Shown here one piece after another: positions 1-10,600 of a DNA stretch of 62,000 nucleotides. How positions within the stretch are numbered: the first letter of the stretch is position 1; each line of letters begins with the position of its first letter. Position numbers and translations under genes: made by a program. The notes below the pieces were generated by a model. It was not told where the DNA came from and searched no databases. It worked only from the letters and a program-made list of their open reading frames with translations. This stretch comes from Cryptomeria japonica (lineage: Eukaryota > Streptophyta > Pinopsida > Cupressales > Cupressaceae), in contig NC_081407.1 in NCBI RefSeq assembly GCF_030272615.1, positions 144,900,897 to 144,962,896 of the forward strand, written 5' to 3'.

Positions 1-286
1 TTTTGGGTTATGAGGAAGTTTTTTGAACTTCGTGATTTTGTTTTGCCTATTTCGTTTTTCGGCTAAAAGATGATTTTCTGCAAACTTCGGGCTCTAAGGG
101 GATTTGGTGATTGTCGGCGGTCTGGAAGAAGACATTCGAATCACAAAGCACAAATAACCCACACTCAACGCATTACTGGCAATGAAAGGCTCTGATTCGA
201 CTGAACTATTACGACACTCCTCTGTCTCACCAAGACAATGGGGGGTCCCCAGTCAAAGATGGGGATGGGGTGCAAAATGCACAACA
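1..286 (-). mobile_element. End of a Tat-type LTR, cut by the window edge
   Basis: The last ~60 bases (about 238-286) read on the minus strand as TGTTGTGCATTTTGCACC followed by GGGGAC/CCCC blocks. This matches the start of the giant LTR at 4236 (TGTTGTGACC...GGGGACCCCC). It is therefore the 5' end of a minus-strand Tat-like LTR whose remainder lies to the left of the window. The terminus is probably at 286 (plus strand ...ACAACA), followed by gtatc. No coding sequence is seen. Confidence 0.5.
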
Positions 287-1989
287 GTATCTATTTAAGA
301 AATGTGATCAATTTGTTCTTGGAATGCCTTAAAACTTGCATTGGGTTTGTGTTCTATTAAGAATTTAAGAGACAAGTCTGTGTTCATAGAGTTGTCCTCT
401 AAGTTTAGTTTCAATATCGTGTAATTTGGGATTTTGCATTGTGGTATGCCTAGCTAATCTTTGTCTATTGTGCTCGTTTCATTGTTTTTTAGACTCATTT
501 GATACATTTTGTCATTGAATTTTGCAAACAAAAGTGTTTCTATAAGAAATTTTACTGCTTTTTATGCTGCCGAGTTTTTGATGAGTTAAAAATTTGGGCT
601 TGTTGAGTACTTTGCGAGTCCAAGTTTGCAAACTATGCCTTAAATAGAAAAATTTCATGATATGATTGCTGTACCATGGTTATGTGATGGTCCAACCGAG
701 AAAAACATTCCAACACCGATATGAACTTCAATTTTTGAGTAATTGGCTAGTAGCTGTGATATTTAAAATAGGGGTACCGAAGTTATATAACTTTTAGACA
801 ATTTTTTTTCAGTTTTCTAATAAGTTTTTCCTTATCTAATATCTGTTTCAAATTCCAAGGTCGTCACTAACAAATGTTATGGCTTTTTTGTTCCACTAAT
901 TTTAGTAAGTTTTCAAAGTAGAAGGCATACATCTTATAGAGTTTACTTATTTTTGTATAAGCTCTTAGTTGAAATAAGAATCTAAATTGTTCAGCTGCTC
1001 ATTAATTGTTGATCTTGTTTTGTTTAAATTTTGTTCAAGGAAATACTTGTTTAATGCAGATCAAACTTACAGATGAAACATAAATTTGTTTAGATAGCTG
1101 CCATAATTTTAGACATACATACATACATATTATATGTTGAGACTCGAAATGAGTGTTCCACTGGAACATGTTCCTGAGGGTCTAGGCGCTAGGTGATGTA
1201 TCCGACATCTCATGAACTGGGAACTTGGAGGAGACATCCCACACCATTTGGTGCATAAAAATAAAAAGTTGGCTTTTTAGTGAAGATAAATGCTGAAACC
1301 TGTGTTGCAAATAAGCACTTTGTATTTACCTTCTTAATATTTCAGTTTCTTTTAATTTTTTTAAGTTACTATAATAGCTTTTCCTTCTTGTTCCCAAAAA
1401 TCAGGAAGAAAATCAGTATCTTGGAAATCTTACCCTAATGCATCCCTGTCCTGAAAACTTGGAGAAACAATGCAAAATATTGGTCTTGTGGAAATTTACT
1501 GCTAGTTCAAATCTTGCTATGTCCACATTTTGGAATTTAAAAAAGGAATGCTGGTCAACTTATTAAGTTCCTTGAAAAAGGAGAATGTCTTCGCATAATA
1601 GTACTTCCATGATAAATTATAAGTGTATTTTAACTCCATTGGACAAATGCTTTCTATAAAAATGCAGAACGATACTTCTTACAATTGAGAGCTACAATTC
1701 TATTTTGTATTGTTTAAATAATATAATTTTCATATCCCAGAAATAAATTTGTTTGGTTCCTATCTTCATGTAGCAAAGTTTTCAGATTGTATGATTCATA
1801 TGCGTTTTTGAGAGATTCATCAGTTTGGCTACATGAAATTGAACAGAAGTTTGCTTTATTGATACTCTCCGAAGGTTTCTCGAGTTCTAATACATTTTTG
1901 TGATTAATTATAGGCTACTTTTATTTCATGGATTGTCTACCTAAATTGCAGTTCATTGTTTCAATTACATTTTTCTGATTTCATGACAG
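287..1989 (+). other. Host intron upstream of CBL exon 2
   Basis: AT-rich sequence without a supported gene. It ends in a good splice acceptor (pyrimidine-rich tract, then catgacag at 1982-1989). A short (CATA)n run lies near 1115-1131. I looked for the N-terminal CBL exon here and did not see it, so it is expected further upstream. Confidence 0.5.
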
Positions 1990-2072
1990 TTAATGTGCAT
2001 GAAGTGGAGGCCTTGTATGTGCTGTTCAAGAAATTGAGCAGTTCTATTATTGATGATGGGCTTATTCACAAG
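1990..2072 (+). CDS. CBL: Calcineurin B-like protein, exon 2 (83 nt)
   Basis: The exon begins with two bases of a split codon and then encodes 27 residues including [20 protein letters not shown] and then LIHK. This is the conserved N-terminal block of plant CBL proteins. They are EF-hand calcium sensors that bind and recruit CIPK kinases to membranes. The acceptor is ...catgacag|tt and the donor is cacaag|gtatta, and the exon ends in phase 0. An 83-nt second exon followed by a 60-nt third exon is, as I recall, the usual CBL gene structure. The block holds the first half of the unusual EF-hand 1 ([14 protein letters not shown]...). The residue pattern ([20 protein letters not shown]) is close to CBL10 and CBL4 types, but 47 residues are too few to name the paralogue. 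No stop codon or frameshift is seen. The next exon lies 49.6 kb away. Confidence 0.88.
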
Positions 2073-2460
2073 GTATTAGCTGTAGTTATTCTTTTCAAAT
2101 ACAGTTGCCTTTAAATTTGAATGGATTAAATAAAAATTCTCATCAACATCCTTTGCAATTGCATGCTTTCTAGATCTATCTCAGCTTAATAACAAATCTT
2201 TTAGAATATTTCTTGATCTATCTCAGCTTAATTACTTACAATATAGCATCTTCAAGTTATTTATCCTACCTAGAGGTATTTTGGTTGTTTTTGAGAAGTA
2301 TTGTGAGATAACTGTGTAGGTTTTGCATTGAATTTTTTCACATAAAACATAAAAGCATCAGGTATGCCCCACATCCCTATCATTGCAGCATTAGTGCTAG
2401 AATTGTTTGTTGTTCAAAAGAATCATGCCAATTGTTTATATATGTTTCTTTGGTGGCTTT
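2073..2460 (+). other. Host intron segment
   Basis: Sequence between the exon 2 donor and the first retrotransposon target site. No gene or repeat is recognised apart from a repeated short phrase (tcttgatctatctcagcttaa-like) at about 2172 and 2212. Confidence 0.6.
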
Positions 2461-2465
2461 CTTTC
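2461..2465. repeat. Target-site duplication CTTTC of the minus-strand copia
   Basis: CTTTC here and again at 31250-31254, directly flanking the two 480-bp LTRs. This fixes both element boundaries. Confidence 0.9.
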
Positions 2466-2945
2466 TGTTGGATTTTGTCAAGATCAAGAAGTCATTGAAA
2501 TGTACAAGATAGAGACATAATATGGGACAAGAATAAACTGTATTCTCATCAATAGAAAATGATCAACAACTGTTTCATACAATGTAGATGAGCCTGCTTA
2601 TATAGGCAAGGCTAGGGATATGTATGAGCACACAAGTATGACATGTGGCTCAATAAGAAACAAGGGTAGGTAGGAAATAGGTGTGGGTAGGTAGGAGAAA
2701 TAATATAATATTCCACATGAGGTGGATCACCCACCGAAGGTGGAATTATCACTCCACAATAAGTGGATATGATAGTGTAATAACAAGATCAACACCATAA
2801 GAGGTGGAATTTCTCCTACACACACTATCCCAATGTGGCACAAACACCCAAGTGTCTCATATCCAAACTACTATGAAATGCATTATCCTAAGTAAACTTA
2901 AGTAAGTGTAATAATATCCATGATGAATAATTATTTACACCAACA
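2466..2945 (-). repeat. 3' LTR of the minus-strand copia
   Basis: 480 bp. On the minus strand it starts TGTTGGTGTAAAT and ends AAAATCCAACA. A TATA-like cctatataagc lies near 2596-2606 (minus). It is identical to 30770-31249 by reading. Confidence 0.92.
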
Positions 2946-2982
2946 CCCCCCCTTAAGTGCAACTTAGGGGAATGCACTTAAG
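2946..2982 (-). promoter_or_regulatory. Polypurine tract with an adjoining perfect hairpin
   Basis: On the minus strand a G-run ends exactly at the LTR (AAGGGGGGG|TGTTGG), which is the plus-strand priming site. Beside it CTTAAGTGCA (2952-2961) and TGCACTTAAG (2973-2982) form a perfect 10-bp stem with an 11-nt loop. Confidence 0.8.
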
Positions 2983-3167
2983 TCTACAATGCAACTAAGC
3001 AATGCAAGATGGGTCCCGGCTATGAGGCCAAGTTAGGTACCCATGCACAAATGCAAATGCATGCAAACCAATGCAATGAAATCTCTCACAAAGTGGGGAA
3101 AGAGAGAAAAACCCAATGGGAAAAAACCCTCCCCCAAAAAAGAGATGAAAGCTATACAAGAAAACTC

Positions 3168-4235
3168 TCATAGAAGAATGTGAGGAACAAAACCCCATGT
3201 GAGGAAAAGGTCCCCCCCATATGAGAGAAGAAGAGAAGTCAAACTGTGATCATCCCTCAATAAAGAATCTGCACCAATGATAGAAGCTCGATGTATGAAG
3301 AAACTGCTCCACGAACGTCGAACAACATTCCTCCCCTTAGGAAGAAACAAAACCAAAGGTGTATCCATGAAGTCTCCCCAATCATGAAGGGAAGATGAAT
3401 GAAGAAAACTCATGATGAAAGGAATCTCTGAAAACTGCTCAAGTGTCCCCATGTCGATGCTGAAAGATACCCCTTCCAAAGATGGTAAACTGTGCCATAC
3501 TACTGAAAAAGGAACTCCAACATCTAGTGAAGATGAATGTAGAGCAATATCCAAAGACTCATGTGTCTCCTCAAAGAATAAAGAGACCTCCTCCAACTGC
3601 TGTACATAAGTATCCACAATCATGTCAACCTCGAAAGAATGATCATGTAGAGAATGAACAAGAGGGTCAGAGTGTGCCCTCGCAACAATCGAAGAAGGAT
3701 CATCTTCATCAAAGAGAAGATGTATGTCATCAATGATGTCTCCCAAATCTGCAATGTAGGATTCCACAAACAAACCTGCAATATCTGTCATGTAATCATC
3801 CCATGAATCTGAAGCTGGAAGACAATGTATATCCTGCTGCACTGAATCACATGTAGGCAAAACTGTCGCACTATCTGCATCATCAAGTGCAATAGGTGAT
3901 GTGATATCAATATGAGAAGATGAAGTACAAGACTCAAGAACTGGGTTACATGTGAGAATCCCCATGTTCAAGTGTCCAAAGTTCTCCTCAAAATCTGAAT
4001 CATCACAATAAGTGTGATCATCATGTGTAGAATCATCAAATGTGAAATCATCATCATCAACAAAATCTGAAAAGGAGTATAACCGAGATGCATGATCAAC
4101 CACCCCAGTTGCAATGATAGCTCTAGTCTCCATGTCTCTAATAAAAACTGAGTCAAGTGTGAACTCCACAACTCTCTTAGTTGCGCCATGTGTGATTTGA
4201 TAGATAGAAAGGAGATTGTTTGTCAAGTGGGGTAC
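3168..4235 (-). CDS. Copia pre-integrase start fused to a long acidic ORF of unknown function
   Basis: About 355 codons, open throughout. The first ~58 residues from the insertion point (VPHLTNNLLSIYQITHGATK onward to ASRLYSFSDF) are the segment that precedes the integrase zinc finger in copia polyproteins. From there, where integrase should begin, the ORF changes to a region very rich in Asp, Ser and His (VDDDDFTFDDSTHDDHTYCDD and similar). It ends in a hydrophobic tail. I recognise no domain in it. Before the Tat insertion it was in frame with the gag-protease ORF at 27810-29029: both sides share the GTACC target duplication and the reading frame is continuous across it. The open frame suggests recent selection or simple youth. 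The function is unknown. Confidence 0.6.
   Translation of the reverse strand, partial: VPHLTNNLLSIYQITHGATKRVVEFTLDSVFIRDMETRAIIATGVVDHASRLYSFSDFVDDDDFTFDDSTHDDHTYCDDSDFEENFGHLNMGILTCNPVLESCTSSSHIDITSPIALDDADSATVLPTCDSVQQDIHCLPASDSWDDYMTDIAGLFVESYIADLGDIIDDIHLLFDEDDPSSIVARAHSDPLVHSLHDHSFEVDMIVDTYVQQLEEVSLFFEETHESLDIALHSSSLDVGVPFSVVWHSLPSLEGVSFSIDMGTLEQFSEIPFIMSFLHSSSLHDWGDFMDTPLVLFLPKGRNVVRRSWSSFFIHRASIIGADSLLRDDHSLTSLLLSYGGDLFLTWGFVPHILL
4231..4235. repeat. Target-site duplication GGTAC of the Tat element
   Basis: GGTAC here and at 27810-27814, flanking TGTTGTGACC... and ...ACGTCAACA. It lies inside the copia coding region. Confidence 0.9.
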
Positions 4236-4678
4236 TGTTGTGACCATTTCACACATCGCCCCATCGCAAATGGGGACCCCCTCTTTTTGCTCGTTTTTCG
4301 CTCGTTTTCGCTTTCGTTTTTAGGGTTTTGTTAGTCAGTTAGTTGTCTGGATTTAGGGCTAAGCCTTAGGGTGTTTTAATTTTGCCTTTTCAAGCCATAA
4401 TCCAGTCGTTTTTGAGAGAGCTTTTGAGTTTCTTTTCTAGAATGCAAATTTTGAATGCAATGATTTCGCCAAAATGGTCTAATTTTCAATTGGAATGTTC
4501 ATGCAGGGCTTAAATTTGTCTAAGTGTTGACCGTTAATGTGAATTTTTGTCTGATTGAATATTTTGACCAAATTTTGACTTTTTTGAATTTTGATCCTGA
4601 GCATTGGAATTGATTTGTTTTCGCCTCGTGAAGTGTTAAAATGTGAAAAATCTTGTTATTTTGGCCTGTAGGAGCAAA

Positions 4679-6626
4679 ATCGCTCCTGTCCCTCAGTGAA
4701 GGACGGGAGCTCATTTTCAAATATCTCATCATCCTTGCAGAGTCCGGACAAAGTTTACGTTTGAAGTGATGGAGAACGACAAAATCTTTCATTTGAATAT
4801 AAATTGAAGATTTTCATGAGCACAGACATGCCTCCAGGAGGAAGTTCGCTCCTGTCCCTCAGTGAAGGACCGGAGCTACAATTCAAATTTCACCTTGTCC
4901 TTGCAAGATTTTGAAAACTTAATGAGTTGAGGACGTCCGAAGGAAGATACTTTGCCAAATGAATATAATTTGAGATGCAAAAACGAAGGAGAATGACCTA
5001 TATTGACTAAATCGCTCCTGTCCCTCTCCAAGGGACCAGGGCGAGGTACCTTGTAGCTCTCGTCCCTCTCCCAGGGACCAGAGCGATTTTCTTCAGTTTG
5101 CAAAATCCAGACAAGGGTCAAGGCAAGTTTACGTTCAAAAACAAAGGAAAACATGAGATGAGCGCGTTGAATATAAATTGAAGATTTTTGGGACGTCCAT
5201 ACCAGTGTTAAATGCCTAGTTCGCTCCTGTCCCTCAGGAAGGGACCAGAGCGATTTTTGATATAATTGCCTTTTTTGCAAAATTATAAACAATGTCAAGG
5301 CATGGGCGGATAGAGTGAAGAAGGACGAATCCGTTGAATATAAACTTAGAGCATGGCAAAGTGAGATGAAGGCCACAAAGGGAGGATCGCTCCTGTCCCT
5401 CTCCAAGGGACCAGGGCGATACAATGGTGATGATACGTCCCTCCAAAGTTCAAGGTCGTCCCTCCAAGGTTCAAGGCCGATCCAAGTCAAGACGAAGGGT
5501 GGCGAAGACATTTCAAGGCATTTCCATCAAGCGCAAGGTTGTAAAGGTCATCACATGGAAGGATTTGCGCTCTAAGACCCAGATCGCTCCTATCCCTCAG
5601 AGAGGGACCAGAGCGATATCTACATAATGGCGTAGATTTCAAAAGGCAAACAAGTTTCGAGCAACCAAGAAGGTCGAAAGGACGTCATTCCACGCAATGA
5701 AGTTGATTGCAAGTTGGTACAAACAAGAACAAGCACATAATAATGAACTTCGCTCCTGTCCCTCAGGAAGGGACCAGAGCGATATTAGATGTATTGATCA
5801 TTTCATGCAAAATTCACGTAAGGACAATATATTGCAATGTTCTGGAGGGTCCATGGTATGACAACAAGGTGATAAACAAGAGTTTTGAGCGTCCAAACAT
5901 CGCCAAATGGTGTAAAGGCCTCACATCGCTCCTGTCCTTTGGACAAGGACCAAGGCGATACTATCAAAGCACTCACGTTCCTTCAAAGATCAAGGCGAAG
6001 CAAGGTTAGGAAGTGCGAAGGACGACGTTTGAAGGGCATTGCAAAGGAGATCGAAGTTTAAAAGTCGCCAAGATCAAGGAGAATTAATGGATCGCTCCTG
6101 TCCCTCTCCAAGGGACAAGGGCGATGGTCCCTTTAATGCGTCCAAATACATAATAAAAGCAAATGGAAATAAGCGCAAAGGACACGAGCGTGGATGTTGT
6201 TCGCCTTGCAATGATATTTCGAAGGTCAAAGATACAAGATGAACATAAAGACATGGAGATCGCTCCTGTCCCCCTCCAAGGGACAAGGGCGATGTTAGAC
6301 AAAACACATGATATTCTTTGACAATCACGTTAAGACATGGACGCACAAGGTTCTAAATGACGTTTGGAAGATGATACAAGGAAAGGATCGTACCAAAATG
6401 GAGAATTTCAAGCAAAAAACTTAGGATCGCTCCTGTCCCTCTCCAAGGGACCAGGGCGATAATGATCATGTGATGCATTTGCTCGCACAAGAAAGGCATT
6501 CAAGTTCGAAGGACCACCAGGCGATCGATTTGGAACGTGGAGATGAAGGAGTTGAACGTTGAAAATGCAAGAATCTAGACCAAAATCATGGATCGCTCCT
6601 GTCCCTCTTCAAGGGACCAGAGCGAT
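4679..6626 (+). repeat. Thirteen-copy hairpin array, 166-bp period (5' LTR)
   Basis: Each copy is about 33-35 bp with the form ATCGCTCCTGTCCCT, short loop, AGGGACCAGGGCGAT, an imperfect inverted repeat. Starts: 4679, 4845, 5011, 5055, 5220, 5386, 5583, 5749, 5925, 6091, 6259, 6426, 6592. Ten of twelve intervals are 165-176 bp, most of them 166. One is 44 and one is 197. The sequences between copies are diverged but share words such as gaatataaattgaagattt, so the array is an old tandem repeat in which the hairpin is the conserved part. Stops and frames show no conserved coding. Confidence 0.9.
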
Positions 6627-6956
6627 GAGGTACGTCCCTTTATTTTCATATTTTTGGCGCCAAATTAAACAATTCAAATTTTCTTTAAATGCTAAATCAA
6701 TTTAAAAAATTAAAAATCCACTTTTATTTGGCATTTAATGTGGCGTCAAACACTTATTAATTATTTTTGCCTTTATTTAAAATCGAAATTCTCAAATAAA
6801 AAAACGCAAGGCATTAAATAATTAATTAATTAATTAATAAAAATCAATTGGAGCGCTCATTTAAGGAGGTCGGCCTTGTCATTTCATTGCAAATCATTTA
6901 AAAAAAAATGGTTTTATTTTTATTAAGTCGGCCTAAGGGGTAAAGGATGCAAGCGC

Positions 6957-6966
6957 TATATAAGGG
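6957..6966 (+). promoter_or_regulatory. TATA box upstream of the LTR ORF
   Basis: gcgctatataaggggggt is a strong plant TATA context, about 700 bp before the likely ORF start. It would give the U3 ORF its own transcript. The same site in the 3' LTR is at 22837-22846. Confidence 0.6.
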
Positions 6967-7013
6967 GGGTAAAAGTTATCATTTCTACATCATTATTTTA
7001 CCTTCTCTACATG

Positions 7014-7360
7014 CGAATTAAGGGAGGCGAATATAGTGCGAAGTGTGTTCAAGGGTGGTGCGAGTTTCATTCATCCAAGGTGGCGAAGACACTCCAAAGG
7101 TGGTGCGAATTGCATTGAAGACCAAAGGTGGCGCTAATATCATCTTGTGGGGAGTGCGAAGTGTGTTTGAAGAGGTGCGAATTCCATCCAAGGTGGCGTA
7201 AGCAATCAAATGGTGATGCGAATTTGAAGATCCATCTAAGACTACACTAAGGCGAATTTGCTAAAGACTTGGAGATTTGTTAGTGCGAATTTGAAGATTC
7301 ATTTGAGACCACGTCCAAGGCGATAATTGAAGATCACGTTCTCTCCAGAGGTGGCGAAGT
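7014..7360 (+). repeat. Leader with repeated GTGCGAA / GGTGGCGAA words
   Basis: Between the TATA box and the ORF, short words such as gtgcgaa, ggtggcgaag and ggcgaa recur roughly every 25-50 bp. It looks like a degenerate short tandem repeat in an untranslated leader. A second copy starts at 22894. Confidence 0.5.
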
Positions 7361-7661
7361 CAAATTTGAGGAGATCATATTGAAGATTATCTTTATACCT
7401 CAATTTTGCCTAGGCAAATTTTGTTTTTGCATTCTAGAGTTAGCTCTCTGTCGAGGTATGGCGATTTAATTGTTATTGCTTTATTCATTCATCGTCATAT
7501 TTCAAATTTTGAAATTTTGAATTTTAAATCTCTTGGCTCAATCGTTGTATTTTAGGAAATGATAACTCTAGAGACTTATCATGAGGTTTCCTAAAATCTA
7601 TCTCTCTTATTTACGTTATTTATTGCAAAATCTATTTCTTATAATGAAATGTTGTGTAGGT

Positions 7662-10600
7662 ATGGCGACCCCAAAGGCGGGAGCATCCACCAGTCGCTCG
7701 GCTCTCATGAAAGAAGATCAGAAGACCGAAGAAGTGGAGACCAAGATCGTGTCCAAGTGGAGCAACGTTGGAGATACAAACTTGGGGAACTTTAGCACGA
7801 AGAAGTTCCGAGAGGTCCCTTACATCGGCAAGCCATCACCTGTCGCCCGGAGAATAATAGAGAGTGGCATCATCAAGGCGGCCGGTTTTCCTCCAGCTAT
7901 TCAGTGCCACGAGTTGATGATCGAGTGTGCCCGTCATTACAATCCACAGTCCAGGACAATTGTGTCCAATGAGGGAAACACTTTGGCGTACCTTTCAGAG
8001 GAGGCCATAAGTGAAGCCTTCCATCTTCCAGAGCACAGGGACATGATATACAAGAGCATTGAAGGAGCCAGATCAGTGTACGATGATGATCCAGATGCTT
8101 GCCTAAGCATAATCAACAAGAACTGGCTACTCAAGAGTCGTCCCCGTCTGAGCAAAGTACCGAACACACCGCACAGGATTGATTTCCAAGAGGAGTACAG
8201 AGATTTGATTACTATGCTCAACAGAGTTACAGGAGCACCTCATGCCTTCTATTTTGAGAAATGGATGTTTTACTTCATCCAGGTGATTGTTCAAGGAAAG
8301 GGTACAATACATTGGGCTAGGATAATTAGCCATTGCTTAGACGTACAGTTGAGAAGACTCAGGGCTACTAAGTCCTTCCACATGAGTTCATACGTCATCT
8401 GTGCCTTAATCAGGAGCGTTGAGTACGCAGGACTACCTCACAGAGGAGTGATTGGAAGAGGACCCGGCGAGGTCAGAGTTTGTGAATCCTATACCTACTT
8501 GCATCATCCACCAGGGAAGAACTACAAGTTAATCAATGATACTTTCACGATGAACATCACCAGGACGTTGCAAGGAGGGATTCACAACAGATTATCTCAG
8601 GATGCCCAGGAGTTAATCAAGAGGTACGGTGCTTGGTTCATTCAGTTTCCCAAGTTCACTTACATTAGAGTGTATGGATGTCCTTTACCTCCATACATGT
8701 TGCCGAGGTACCCGACAGACAGAATTGTGTTACTTGAAGTAACAAGGCAGTTGGCAGCATATGTGAAGGCATTCAGACACAGACATCAGAATGGAGTTCA
8801 GGTACCTATTATTTTGGGTAATTCAGTTGAGGTATGTCCCAATGTCTCAGCCATGGATGACGCAGAGAGGGAGTTAGCCTTGTATCCTTTTTCATCTTTT
8901 GCTTGGAGGAATAGTTTTGATCCACATGGACACTTAGAGGAGACGGTCGGCAGAAGATTTAGACATGAGTACCAGATTGAAGATTTTATGATGAACCTCC
9001 TAGATGATCTCGAAGTGAAACGAAAGATACATTCTAGATTGCCTTTGGATTTCATCAGGAAATGTAAGATTTACAGAGTGGCCGATCAAGCTCAGGACAA
9101 CGGCAGGCACATCCAGTCTTCATATGATAGAGAAAGCAAAACAATAAGTTTGAATTGGAATGAGCCCGAGGCCGTGGATTTAGATGATTTGATGGCACCA
9201 GTCTTGTCTTGTACTCGCAGATGGGTAGACGTTCAGCATCAGAAGTTGAGAGAACAGGGCATAGCTATGTCTTTTACTTTGGAAGAAAAGCCAGCCGAAG
9301 GTGGAGCCAGTGTTAGTGAAGGCAATCCTAATCCTAGGAATTCAGGTGAAGGTAACCTTCGATGTGCCAGTGAGGGCAATCTCCATTCGAGAGGTTCGAA
9401 GAGAAAGGAAAGATCAGAAAAGAAAGAGCCTTCCAAGAAAAAGCTAGGTGCCAACAAAGATCAAACACCAGGTACTTCTTCCAGACCAGAAGATAGAACA
9501 GTTCGAGTGGAAGAGTCCATGGAATCGATGGTACAGAATGATAGACAGGAGGAAGAACAGGCACAGCATGTTTCATCCGATGGATCTCTCCAAGACTATG
9601 ATTTAGATAATGATAACGAAGTGACATCTCCTCCCAGACAAGAAGAAATAGTACACAAAGAAATTCAAGTTCAAGAGACAAGATCAAATATCCCAGATTG
9701 GTTGAAGGAAAGATTGACTAAGGTGATCGTAATTGAGGACGAGGACAGTGCAATTGATTTAGAGAGCCTTGTTGGACGCTCACATATGACAACAGAGAAG
9801 AAGAAGGCTACAAAGATGTCCAAGATGATTCGAGATGAGACTGGATCTAGAAAACTGCAGATAGCTACACCGGCAGCAGACAAATATGAGGGTGAGATCC
9901 TAGCAGAAGACTATCGTATACAGACTATTGAGTTAGGACCATCCACAGCAGAGCAGACTTTAGATGATGCCACCGACACATTTGAAGCATTGAAGGACAA
10001 GCTTAGAGAAGAAGTAGAAAAGAATAGAAAGCTTGAAAGAGAGGTCGGTGCATGGAGGACATATTTCAGTCACATCAATGAACCTTTGGGACGTCAGGAT
10101 CCAGTTAGATCACCATTGCAGGCATTGCCCCTTCAATCAATCAATGAAGCAGAAAGATTCAGGAACATGGTCCAGCGTACATGTGGTTGGATGGATAGAT
10201 CTCACACGGTGGCCATTGAGTTTATTACAAGGATGTCGAAGATCACCCATCAGGCTATCCAAGTCCTTGACATAATCCACAGATTGATGGCAACAGTAGC
10301 TGCATTTGCCCATACCAAGGACGTTGTCATCCCTGTCTTGAAAGTTATAAGACACACATCCAGGAGAATTTTAGCACAAGAGAGGATCTTAGAAGGTGAT
10401 TCTCACAGTTTGTTTCAGTGGTCAACCTTACTCCATATAAAGAGTGTTCTTTTTGAGGACATCAGTGTTAGATGTGGTCAAGTTGAGGAGGTGATCAATC
10501 CGATCCAGGACAGAGTATTTGAGGTACTTCGTACCATTCTTGGCAGAAGGATCGAGGTCGAGACAGATGTGGATTTACAAGAGTTTGAGGATAGAATCAC

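Noticed and set aside
4876-6346. Short ORFs of 60-210 codons on both strands in the array (also at 20756-22226)
   Set aside because: They only translate the hairpin units (recurring PLERDRSD, SLGEGQERS) and have no independent support.
4679-6626. Regularly spaced repeats as a CRISPR array
   Set aside because: Units are palindromic and 166 bp apart, the spacers are diverged copies of each other, and the array is inside a plant LTR and duplicated with it.
7581-7661. Signal peptide or membrane anchor on the large LTR ORF
   Set aside because: The hydrophobic stretch lies before the better ATG at 7662, next to an acceptor-like site and in AT-rich leader sequence; it is probably untranslated.
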